A DNA stretch of 14,549 nt from assembly GCA_963592185.1 (NCBI GenBank), contig CAVAVT010000036.1, positions 1 to 14,549 of the forward strand, written 5' to 3'. The stretch is from CAVAVT01 sp963592185. GTDB lineage: Bacteria; Bacillota; Negativicutes; Selenomonadales; Selenomonadaceae. Below are positions 8,113-14,459 of this stretch, one piece after another. A program made the translations under genes and the position numbers. The notes under the pieces are model-generated. The model was not told where the DNA came from. It ran no database searches and saw only the letters and a program-made list of their open reading frames with translations. Within the stretch, counting starts at the first letter, position 1. Each line of letters opens with the position of its first letter.

Positions 8113-8121
8113 TGTGGATAA
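8113..8121 (-). promoter_or_regulatory. DnaA box, inverted, upstream of the nrdD promoter
   Basis: The + strand reads TGTGGATAA, i.e. TTATCCACA on the minus strand, a perfect DnaA box. It lies 25 bases upstream of the -35 element of the nrdD promoter, a position suited to activation or repression. A weaker similar sequence, TGTGGATTG, lies at 8223-8231 in the leader. Confidence 0.6.
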
Positions 8122-8146
8122 GTGATAACTACATGCTGTGGTTACA

Positions 8147-8175
8147 TTGACACGGTGTGGCATATATTGTATAAT
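8147..8175 (+). promoter_or_regulatory. Sigma-70/SigA promoter of the nrdD operon
   Basis: TTGACA at 8147-8152 and TATAAT at 8170-8175 are separated by exactly 17 bases, so both hexamers match consensus fully. Transcription would start near 8182 and leave a leader of about 110 bases. The promoter is the only strong one in the mscS-nrdD gap. A consensus promoter for a costly reductase suggests that control is by a repressor or by the upstream DnaA boxes. Confidence 0.85.
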
Positions 8176-8181
8176 CGCTTA

Positions 8182-8291
8182 TGTAAATTTCCCCAAGACT
8201 ATGGGGGGATGCCATTGAAGTTTGTGGATTGAATATGCATAAGATTATGCATATGTGAATAAAAATAAACTAGAGAAAAGAGAAATGCACA
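8182..8291 (+). promoter_or_regulatory. Untranslated leader of nrdD with hairpin and paired TATGCATA sites
   Basis: The leader holds a short hairpin candidate, CCCC at 8191-8194 with GGGG within 8203-8208, and two copies of the palindrome TATGCATA at 8234-8241 and 8246-8253, spaced 12 bases start to start. I do not recognise a riboswitch. The ribosome site before the nrdD ATG is weak (only GAGAAAAGAG-like purines around 8273-8284). The repeats may be operator half-sites, or chance in AT-rich DNA. Confidence 0.4.
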
Positions 8292-10553
8292 ATGCAGAAA
8301 ATACGTAAACGAACCGGCGAGGTTGTAAGCTACGATTCCAGCAAGATTACAGATGCCATCCGCAAGGCCAACTTTGAATCCGTTGACCCTACATTTGGCA
8401 CTACACAGCTGAGAAGTCTTACCGAGCAGGTCGAAAAGGAAATCTTCACAAAGAAGGTTCCACCAGTGGAGTTTATTCAGGACACAGTTGAACGAGTTTT
8501 GATTAAGAACAACTATGCATCCACCGCAAAGGCATACATTCTGTATCGTGCAGAGCATACCAAGATTCGCCAGGCTCAGGGAAGCCTGATGGAAATTTAC
8601 AGGGAGCTTACCTTTAAGAACGCAAAGGATGCGGACATAAAGCGTGAGAATGCAAATATCGATGCGGACACAGCCATGGGAACCATGCTGAAGTATGGCT
8701 CTGAAGGCTCCAAATACTTCATCGACAACTACATCCTTCCGAAGGATATTGCTGCAGCCCATATTGACGGCGACATCCACATCCACGACAAGGATTTCTA
8801 CATGCTGACAGAAACTTGTTGCCAGATTGATTTGCTGAAGCTTTTCAAAGATGGCTTTTCCACAGGCCACGGATACCTTCGTGAGCCGAATGACATCCGT
8901 TCCTATGCAGCCCTTGGATGTATTGCAATTCAGGCAAACCAGAATGAGATGCATGGCGGACAGGCTGTGCCGAACTTTGATTATTCAATGGCTCCCGGCG
9001 TGAAAAAGACCTTCCGCAAGCAGTATTTCCAGCAGCTGGCAGCATACATCTGCACAGCCCTTGGCATGGACTACGAGGACAGCAAGCTTTTGGTAGCTGC
9101 TGTGAAAAAGGATTTGAAGCTGGATGTTACCCTTGGTGAAAGCGATACCTTCCGGAATGCTCTTATGGGCTATCTTCCCAAACATCAGGCTGACGGAGGC
9201 TATCAGTACATCACTTCTATACAGGCTGGCAATGCCCATGATTACGCTGTAAAGGCTGCCTACGATGAAACTGATAAGGCTACCTACCAGGCAATGGAGG
9301 CACTTATTCACAATCTGAATACCATGAACTCCCGTGCTGGCGCTCAGGTGCCCTTTAGCTCCATCAACTATGGAACGGATACCTCCCCGGAGGCACGGAT
9401 GGTTGTCAGAAACCTGCTGAAGGCTACCATGGCAGGACTTGGCAATGGTGAAACCCCCATTTTCCCTGTACAGATATTCAAGGTTAAGGAAGGGGTCAAC
9501 TACAATCCTGGAGATCCTAACTACGACCTTTACCAGCTGGCAATCAAGACCTCTGCAAAGAGGCTTTTCCCTAACTTCAGCTTTTTAGATGCCCCCTTCA
9601 ACCTTCAGTATTACAAGGAAGGGGACTACAACAGCGAGGTTGCATACATGGGATGCCGTACACGTGTAATGGGAAATGTGTATGATCCCAGCCGTGAGGT
9701 TACCTGCGGCCGTGGCAACCTGAGCTTCACCAGTGTGAACCTTCCACGGCTTGCAATTAAAGCAAAGGGCGATATCAAGAAGTTCTACGAGGAGCTGGAC
9801 AGCGTAACTGAGCTGGTTGTACGCCAATTGCTGCACCGCTTCAAGATTCAGTGCAGCAAAAAGGGCCGCAATTATCCATTCCTCTTTGGTCAGGGTGTAT
9901 GGATTGACTCCGATAATGTGGGGCCGGATGATTCCGTTGCCGAGGTATTGAAGCATGGAACCCTTTCCATGGGATTTATCGGTCTTGCTGAGTGTCTGAA
10001 GGCCCTCATCGGCGAGCATCATGGCGAAACCGAGGAGGCTCAGAAGCTTGGTCTTGAAATCGTTGGACATATGAGACAGAAAATGGACGAGCGTTCCAAG
10101 GAAACCGGTCTGAACTTCACACTGCTGGCAACTCCGGCAGAGGGACTCAGCGGAAGGTTTGTAAAGCTTGACCGAGAGCTTTATGGAGCAATTCCGGGCG
10201 TTACAGACAGGGATTACTACACCAACAGCTTCCATGTTCCGGTGTACTATCCAATTTCCGCTGCAAGAAAAATCAAGCTGGAGGGTCCGTATCACAACCT
10301 TACCAATGCAGGACATATCAGCTATGTGGAAATGGACGGAGATCCCACAAAGAATCTGAAGGCCTTTGAGGCAATTATCCGCTGTATGCATGACAACGGC
10401 ATTGGCTATGGCTCCGTGAACCATCCGGTTGACAGAGACCCGGTATGCGGATACAACGGCATTATAGATAATGTATGCCCCAAGTGCGGACGTACTGAGG
10501 CAGAGCATCATCACCGCATCGTAATTCCACGTATGAGCTGCACCGACAACTGA
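8292..10553 (+). CDS. nrdD: Class III (anaerobic) ribonucleoside-triphosphate reductase, large chain lacking the glycyl radical site
   Basis: Catalytic chain of the oxygen-sensitive enzyme that reduces ribonucleotides to deoxyribonucleotides. The product has 753 residues. Residues 1-90 form an ATP-cone (KRTGEVVSYDSSKITDAI at 6-23), the allosteric activity domain. The barrel has GDIHIHDKDFYML (160-172), TETCCQIDL (173-181) and QVPFSSINYGTDTS (352-365). AYMGCRTRVMGN (451-462) contains Cys455, the likely thiyl cysteine. TLLATPAEGLSGRFVKLDR (610-628) is also typical. The C-terminus shows HPVDRDPVCGYNG (711-723) and CPKCG (729-733), the zinc-type motif, then stops after a short tail (CTDN). The glycyl radical motif that should follow is absent and lies in the next gene, 32 bases downstream in another frame. 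Apart from that missing C-terminal radical segment, the recognisable NrdD motifs are present. The start fits the ATP-cone N-terminus, although the ribosome site is weak. Confidence 0.93.
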   Translation: MQKIRKRTGEVVSYDSSKITDAIRKANFESVDPTFGTTQLRSLTEQVEKEIFTKKVPPVEFIQDTVERVLIKNNYASTAKAYILYRAEHTKIRQAQGSLMEIYRELTFKNAKDADIKRENANIDADTAMGTMLKYGSEGSKYFIDNYILPKDIAAAHIDGDIHIHDKDFYMLTETCCQIDLLKLFKDGFSTGHGYLREPNDIRSYAALGCIAIQANQNEMHGGQAVPNFDYSMAPGVKKTFRKQYFQQLAAYICTALGMDYEDSKLLVAAVKKDLKLDVTLGESDTFRNALMGYLPKHQADGGYQYITSIQAGNAHDYAVKAAYDETDKATYQAMEALIHNLNTMNSRAGAQVPFSSINYGTDTSPEARMVVRNLLKATMAGLGNGETPIFPVQIFKVKEGVNYNPGDPNYDLYQLAIKTSAKRLFPNFSFLDAPFNLQYYKEGDYNSEVAYMGCRTRVMGNVYDPSREVTCGRGNLSFTSVNLPRLAIKAKGDIKKFYEELDSVTELVVRQLLHRFKIQCSKKGRNYPFLFGQGVWIDSDNVGPDDSVAEVLKHGTLSMGFIGLAECLKALIGEHHGETEEAQKLGLEIVGHMRQKMDERSKETGLNFTLLATPAEGLSGRFVKLDRELYGAIPGVTDRDYYTNSFHVPVYYPISAARKIKLEGPYHNLTNAGHISYVEMDGDPTKNLKAFEAIIRCMHDNGIGYGSVNHPVDRDPVCGYNGIIDNVCPKCGRTEAEHHHRIVIPRMSCTDN

Positions 10554-10585
10554 TGCAGGCGTCAATATAGAAAGGAAGTAGTAAA

Positions 10586-10879
10586 ATGAGCCAGATGAGC
10601 TTAAATGGAGTAGAGGTAATTGTACAGGGCATTGACGATATGACAGAGCAGGAAGCTGCAAATTATATAGACTATATCCGTCAGCGTGTAGATGAGGATT
10701 TGGAAAGCCTCACTATTACAGCTGAATCAGACGGCAATGTGGCATTGGATTATTCCCTTCGCCCTCGTAAGTTCGAGCGTATCCGCCGTATCACCGGATA
10801 TTTGGTAGGAACCATCGACCGCTGGAACAATGCGAAGAGGGCCGAAGAGCACGACAGAGTTAAGCATGGCATCCGTTAA
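10586..10879 (+). CDS. Small glycyl-radical chain of a split class III ribonucleotide reductase
   Basis: A 97-residue protein whose C-terminal third (about 61-97) is the missing NrdD radical domain: RKFERIRRITGYLVGTIDRW (61-80), then NNAKRAEEHDRVKHG. Gly71 in RRITGYLVG is the predicted glycyl radical site, matching RVCGYLG in E. coli NrdD. Residues 1-60 do not resemble NrdD as I know it. They read as strand-helix-strand-strand (VEVIVQG, a helix over 20-42, LTITAES, NVALDYSLRP) and could dock on the large chain. It has its own ribosome site (AAAGGAAG at 10571-10578, seven bases before the ATG). An in-frame TAG at 10568-10570 and the large chain's TGA at 10551 separate the genes, so one sequencing slip does not explain the split. 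The activase gene overlaps its end by 14 bases. The role is inferred: the radical is probably made here by NrdG and used by Cys455 of the large chain. Confidence 0.85.
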   Translation: MSQMSLNGVEVIVQGIDDMTEQEAANYIDYIRQRVDEDLESLTITAESDGNVALDYSLRPRKFERIRRITGYLVGTIDRWNNAKRAEEHDRVKHGIR

Positions 10880-11381
10880 GCTGTCCGGCACAGTCAACGA
10901 CTCCGTAGTGGATGGGGAAGGCTGGAGATATACAGTCTTTGTACAGGGCTGTCCCCACGGCTGCCCGGGATGCCATAATCCCGGAACCCATGATTTCAAT
11001 GGTGGCTATGAGGGGGACACGGATGAACTTTTAAAGGAAATCCTTGAAAATCCCCTGCTGGAGGGAATAACCCTCAGCGGAGGAGAACCCTTCTGCCAGC
11101 CACAGCCTTTGGCGGAGCTTGCTGGAAAGGTCCATGAGCATAATCTGAGCGTATGGTGCTATACGGGATATACTCTGGAGCAGCTGATGGCTTCTGACCG
11201 GCCCGGAGTAAGTGAGCTTTTAAATGAAATTGATGTGCTGGTTGACGGTCCTTTCATAGAGTCTGAAAGGGATTTGACACTGGCATTCAGGGGCAGCAGG
11301 AATCAGCGTGTCATTGATATGGAGAAAACCCGTAAGTCAGGACAAGTTGTTCTCCATGATACTCAGGATGAAGATTACTGA
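10866..11381 (+). CDS. nrdG: Anaerobic ribonucleotide reductase activating protein (radical SAM)
   Basis: Radical-SAM activase that uses a [4Fe-4S] cluster and SAM to generate the glycyl radical, here presumably on the separate small chain. The product has 171 residues, normal for NrdG. VDGEGWRYTVFVQGCPHGCP (15-34) leads into the CxxxCxxC cluster motif (Cys29, Cys33, Cys36), and SGGEPF (71-76) contacts SAM. DVLVDGPFIES, in the second half, is typical of the family. The ATG at 10866 lies inside the end of the small-chain gene (14-base overlap), with only a weak AGAG at 10856-10859, so translation is probably coupled. An in-frame ATG at 10830 would add 12 residues that shadow the small chain. 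A terminator follows. Confidence 0.95.
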   Translation: MASVKLSGTVNDSVVDGEGWRYTVFVQGCPHGCPGCHNPGTHDFNGGYEGDTDELLKEILENPLLEGITLSGGEPFCQPQPLAELAGKVHEHNLSVWCYTGYTLEQLMASDRPGVSELLNEIDVLVDGPFIESERDLTLAFRGSRNQRVIDMEKTRKSGQVVLHDTQDEDY

Positions 11382-11409
11382 GTCGTAAAGCGTTGAACTG
11401 CTGAAATAC

Positions 11410-11438
11410 AGAGTTATAGAGTTATAGAGTTATAGAGT
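11410..11438 (+). repeat. Tandem 8-bp repeat AGAGTTAT
   Basis: Three exact copies of AGAGTTAT (11410-11433) followed by a partial copy AGAGT (11434-11438). It lies 28 bases after the nrdG stop and just before the terminator, outside any gene. It looks like a slippage-prone microsatellite; no function is apparent. Confidence 0.9.
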
Positions 11439-11446
11439 CAAAGAAG

Positions 11447-11506
11447 ACTCCCCAGAGAGAATTGAACCTAATTAAACGGTTTTGATTCTCTTTTGGGGAG
11501 TTTTTT
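11447..11506 (+). terminator. Intrinsic terminator after nrdG
   Basis: Long hairpin: ACTCCCCA (11447-11454) pairs with the arm ending GGGGAGT (11495-11501), and the stem continues through GAGAGAATT (11455-11463) with the arm GATTCTC (11484-11490), allowing a bulged T and G-U pairs. An A/T-rich loop and a run of six T (11501-11506) complete it. It ends the nrd operon. Confidence 0.9.
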
Positions 11507-11548
11507 ATATGTTTTATTGCATGTTTATTGTATACATTGGCTATACTA

Positions 11549-11577
11549 TTGCGAACTATTATAAAACGGTATATAAT
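11549..11577 (+). promoter_or_regulatory. Candidate sigma-70 promoter of the kor operon
   Basis: TTGCGA (11549-11554) and TATAAT (11572-11577) are 17 bases apart. An overlapping alternative is TTGGCT (11537-11542) with TATAAA (11560-11565), also 17 apart. A second TATAAT at 11620-11625 has no good -35 at normal spacing. The whole stretch 11507-11700 is strongly AT-rich, so chance -10 matches are likely and the true start is uncertain. Confidence 0.5.
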
Positions 11578-11646
11578 CTATAACATATTGTATATGTATT
11601 TTGCATAAGAAATATAGTGTATAATATAAGGACACATGAAAATAAC

Positions 11647-11674
11647 ATTTACAAAATATCATCATTTTGTAAAT
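11647..11674. repeat. Perfect 11-bp inverted repeat in the kor leader
   Basis: ATTTACAAAAT (11647-11657) and ATTTTGTAAAT (11664-11674) are exact reverse complements separated by the six bases ATCATC. It lies downstream of both candidate -10 elements and about 75 bases before the korD start. No T-run follows directly, so it is a poor terminator and more likely a protein operator or an mRNA hairpin. It does not match the Rex (TTGTGAA-n4-TTCACAA) or CodY consensus, and I do not assign a regulator. Confidence 0.75.
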
Positions 11675-11747
11675 AGCTGTTTTTAATATGTGAGCTGTCA
11701 TCTAACTGTGTAGGATGTCAGTATCAAGAAATATTGGAGGGGAGAGC

Positions 11748-11948
11748 ATGAATTCCGACATTACCATAAAAATGCCCAGATGCAAGGGCTGTGGAATTTG
11801 CGTGGAATTTTGTCCGAAAAATGTTCTGGGGATAGATGAACTGGGCAAGGTTCAAGTTCTTGATCCGGAGGCATGTATCGGCTGTGGACAGTGCGAGCTT
11901 CGCTGTCCTGATTATGCAATTTTTGTAGACAGGGGGGCGGCGAAATGA
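11748..11948 (+). CDS. korD: 2-oxoacid:ferredoxin oxidoreductase delta (ferredoxin) subunit
   Basis: Small 2[4Fe-4S] ferredoxin-type subunit that relays electrons from the oxidoreductase core to soluble ferredoxin. The product has 66 residues. The first cluster motif is CKGCGICVEFCP (Cys12, 15, 18, 22) and the second is CIGCGQCELRCP (Cys43, 46, 49, 53). All eight ligands are present. The ATG at 11748 is chosen because GGAGG at 11736-11740 lies seven bases upstream; an in-frame ATG at 11715 would add 11 residues and has only AGG before it. It is the first gene of the operon, and its TGA overlaps the next ATG by four bases (ATGA). It could be read as a generic ferredoxin, but the position fixes the role. 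Confidence 0.93.
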   Translation: MNSDITIKMPRCKGCGICVEFCPKNVLGIDELGKVQVLDPEACIGCGQCELRCPDYAIFVDRGAAK

Positions 11949-13105
11949 GCAACAAGGCGAGACTGATGCAGGGAAATGAAGCCTGCGCCGAAGGAGCTAT
12001 TGCCGCAGGAGTCCGTTTCTTCGCTGGCTACCCTATTACTCCTTCCACTGAAATAGCAGAAACCATGGCAAAGCTTCTTCCGAAAGTTGGCGGCAAGTTC
12101 GTACAGATGGAGGATGAGATTGCCAGTGTTGGAGCCATCCTTGGTGCATCCCTTTCCGGAGAAAAGGTTATGGATGCCACCAGCGGTCCGGGATTTTCAC
12201 TGAAGCAGGAGCTTATTGGCTACGCTGCCTGTGCGGAGATTCCAGCTGTAATTGTTGATGTACAGCGTGTAGGTCCGGCAACTGGTCAGCCAACATCCCC
12301 TTCACAGGGTGATGTTATGCAGGCTAGATGGGGCACCCACGGAGATCATCCCATGATTGCGCTGGCTCCCTGGAGTGTAAGAGAAACCTTTGATGCCACT
12401 GTAATGGCTGTAAATTACGCTGAAAGATTCCGTACTCCGGTAATCCTCCTCATGGATGAAGTAGTTGGACACCTTCGTGAGAGAGTTGTTCTTCCGGAGC
12501 AGGATGAAATAGAGATTTATCCTAGAAGAAAACCGAAAAAGACCCGTGCAGAGGGATATCAGCCCTTTACTCCAGATGAGGATTTGGTGCCAAATGTGGC
12601 TGACTTCGGCACAGGATACCATATACATGTAACAGGACTTATTCACGATGAGACAGGATTCCCCTCCGGAAGTCCGCAGGTTACTGAGGAGTCAATCCGC
12701 CGTCTCCATCAGAAAATAGAGATTGCCCGTGATGAAATCACCCATGTGGAAAGCTACTTCATGGAGGATGCGGAGTATGCTGTGGTTTCCTTTGGCGGCG
12801 CTGCCCGTACAGCTTATGAGGCTGTGAAAAATGCCCGTGAAAAGGGAGTAAAGGTTGGCATGGTGCGTCTTATGACCATCTGGCCTTTTGCTGACAAGGT
12901 TATTGCATCAGTTTCCAGTAAATTAAAGGGTATTCTCGTGGCCGAAATGAATTATGGACAGATTGTACATGAGGTTGCCCGTGCAGCAAATGGAAACTGC
13001 CCTGTTGAACTTTGCGCAAAGTATGACATGCTTGATTTCGAGCCTGATGAGGTAGAAGCAGCTATTCACAAGCTTATTGAGAAATGTGCAGGAGGCGAAG
13101 AGTAA
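11945..13105 (+). CDS. korA: 2-oxoacid:ferredoxin oxidoreductase alpha subunit (probably 2-oxoglutarate)
   Basis: Core alpha subunit of the CoA-dependent oxidative decarboxylation of a 2-oxoacid with ferredoxin as acceptor. The product has 386 residues, normal for KorA/VorB. FAGYPITPSTEIAE (26-39) is the family signature, and MEDEIASVGAILGAS (55-69) contributes to the thiamine diphosphate region. MDATSGPGFSLKQE (76-89) and GQPTSPSQGDVMQARWG (114-130) follow. The C-terminal part (from about 270) is the transketolase C-like domain. The four-subunit order delta-alpha-beta-gamma fits 2-oxoglutarate oxidoreductase, but branched-chain (Vor) enzymes share it, so the substrate is an inference. It overlaps korD by four bases and korB by one (TAATG). 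Confidence 0.9.
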   Translation: MSNKARLMQGNEACAEGAIAAGVRFFAGYPITPSTEIAETMAKLLPKVGGKFVQMEDEIASVGAILGASLSGEKVMDATSGPGFSLKQELIGYAACAEIPAVIVDVQRVGPATGQPTSPSQGDVMQARWGTHGDHPMIALAPWSVRETFDATVMAVNYAERFRTPVILLMDEVVGHLRERVVLPEQDEIEIYPRRKPKKTRAEGYQPFTPDEDLVPNVADFGTGYHIHVTGLIHDETGFPSGSPQVTEESIRRLHQKIEIARDEITHVESYFMEDAEYAVVSFGGAARTAYEAVKNAREKGVKVGMVRLMTIWPFADKVIASVSSKLKGILVAEMNYGQIVHEVARAANGNCPVELCAKYDMLDFEPDEVEAAIHKLIEKCAGGEE

Positions 13106-13929
13106 TGGAAAGAAGTTTTGAAAAATATTTCCGCCAGAACCGCCTGCCACACCTTTGGTGCCCAGGCTGCGGAAACGGCATAGCAATGAAGGCCATCGTT
13201 ATGGCAATTGAGAAAAAGGGTCTTTCACAGGATAACACGGTTATAGTATCCGGTATCGGATGCTCCTCCCGTGCCTCCGGATACATGGATTTTGACACCC
13301 TTCATACAGCCCATGGACGTGCAATTCCTTTTGCTACAGGAATCAAGCTTGCCCATCCAGAGCTGAATGTAATAGTTATCACTGGCGACGGTGACTGCAC
13401 AGCCATCGGCGGCAATCACTTCATCCATGGCTGCAGAAGAAATGTGGACCTGACAGTGGTTCTTTTCAACAATAATATTTACGGTATGACCGGCGGACAG
13501 GCTTCCCCAACCACCCCTTTGGGCGGTAAGGCAACCACAGCTCCCTACGGCTCCGTAGACCGTCCTTTTGATCCCTGCAATCTTGCACAGGCAGCAGGTG
13601 CCACCTATGTGGCACGCTCAACCGCTTTTCATGTGAAGCATCTCAGCGACATGATTGCGGATGGACTGGACAATAAGGGATTCTCTTTCATTGAGGCAAT
13701 GGTACAGTGCCCCACAGCTTTCGGACGAAAGAACAAAATGGGCAGTCCTGCCAATATGATGAAGTTCATGCGTGACAATGCTGTAATGAAGGCTGCATGG
13801 GACAAACTTCCAGAGGAGAAAAAGCTGGAGCCTAAATTCCCAATCGGCGTGTTCTATAATGCTGGGGATACTGACTATGCAACAGCCTATGACAAGGTAA
13901 TCGAAGCTGCGGGAGGTGCCGCAAAATGA
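13105..13929 (+). CDS. korB: 2-oxoacid:ferredoxin oxidoreductase beta subunit (probably 2-oxoglutarate)
   Basis: Thiamine diphosphate-binding beta subunit. The product has 274 residues, in the family range. LPHLWCPGCGNGIAMKA (14-30) is the N-terminal signature, with cysteines typical of the subunit. SGIGCSSRASGY (49-60) follows. The TPP/Mg motif begins at GDGD (94-97) and ends with NNNIYGMTGGQ (122-132). SPTTPLG (134-140) is also conserved in this group. The ATG at 13105 shares its first base with the korA stop, with GGAGG at 13091-13095 nine bases upstream. An in-frame ATG at 13084 would add seven residues encoded inside korA and is not supported. Its end overlaps korC by four bases. Confidence 0.92.
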   Translation: MERSFEKYFRQNRLPHLWCPGCGNGIAMKAIVMAIEKKGLSQDNTVIVSGIGCSSRASGYMDFDTLHTAHGRAIPFATGIKLAHPELNVIVITGDGDCTAIGGNHFIHGCRRNVDLTVVLFNNNIYGMTGGQASPTTPLGGKATTAPYGSVDRPFDPCNLAQAAGATYVARSTAFHVKHLSDMIADGLDNKGFSFIEAMVQCPTAFGRKNKMGSPANMMKFMRDNAVMKAAWDKLPEEKKLEPKFPIGVFYNAGDTDYATAYDKVIEAAGGAAK

Positions 13930-14459
13930 GAAAGGAACTTAGATTTTCAGGCTCAGGCGGACAGGGTGTAATCACCGCCGCAATTATTTTCGCAGAATCA
14001 GCTGTTGCTGAGGGCAAGGAGGCCGCACAGTCCCAGTCCTATGGACCGGAGGCACGTGGAGGCGCATCTAAGGCTGAGGTTATTGTATCAACGGACCCAA
14101 TCTATCATCCCCATGTACTGGTGCCTGATGTGGTGCTTGCCATGACCCAGAAGGCCGCAGATAAGTACAGCCACGACTTGAATCCGGATGGAATTTTGCT
14201 TCTGGATACGGATTTGGTTCCAGAGGTTCCTGACTTCCCTCATACAGTACGCATTCCTATTACGAAGCTGGCTGTTGAGCGTCTTGGAAAGTCACTTTTT
14301 GCAAATATTGTTGCACTTGGAGCTATTGTACGTCTCACCGATATGGTATCTTTGGATACTGTGAAGCAGTCTGTGGCTAACCGTGTTCCGCCGCATACGG
14401 TGGATAAGAATATGGAGGCGCTGCAAATCGGTTGGGATGAGGCCGGCAAGCAGCTCTAA
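13926..14459 (+). CDS. korC: 2-oxoacid:ferredoxin oxidoreductase gamma subunit (probably 2-oxoglutarate)
   Basis: Gamma subunit that completes the four-part oxidoreductase; in the family it binds at the alpha-beta interface and contributes to CoA binding. The product has 177 residues, normal length. RFSGSGGQGVITAA (6-19) is the glycine-rich signature and SQSYGPEARGGASKAE (36-51) the second conserved block. GRIPITKLA-like residues near 115-123 are read here as RIPITKLA. The ATG overlaps the korB stop (ATGA), with GGGAGG at 13911-13916 nine bases before it. No clear terminator follows within the 90 bases that remain. Confidence 0.93.
   Translation: MRKELRFSGSGGQGVITAAIIFAESAVAEGKEAAQSQSYGPEARGGASKAEVIVSTDPIYHPHVLVPDVVLAMTQKAADKYSHDLNPDGILLLDTDLVPEVPDFPHTVRIPITKLAVERLGKSLFANIVALGAIVRLTDMVSLDTVKQSVANRVPPHTVDKNMEALQIGWDEAGKQL

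Noticed and set aside
7965..8150. 61-codon open frame in the mscS-nrdD gap
   Set aside because: It has no good ribosome site, runs through a DnaA box up to the -35 region of the nrdD promoter, and shows no recognisable motif.
10551..10585. Frameshift or stop-codon readthrough joining the two nrdD parts
   Set aside because: The large frame ends at TGA (10551-10553) and meets a second TGA at the small-chain start (10587-10589). The small frame has a TAG at 10568-10570 just upstream and a proper ribosome site with its own ATG. No slippery sequence was seen, so two separate proteins fit better.
9585..10661. Open frame of 358 codons on the minus strand opposite the nrdD 3' half and small-chain gene
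   Set aside because: It runs across two real + strand genes and their gap and has no recognisable motif, so it is most likely an antisense shadow.
11611..11620. NrdR half-site-like ATATAGTGT near the kor promoter
   Set aside because: Only one half of the palindrome matches, the region is very AT-rich, and the operon is not a nucleotide reductase.
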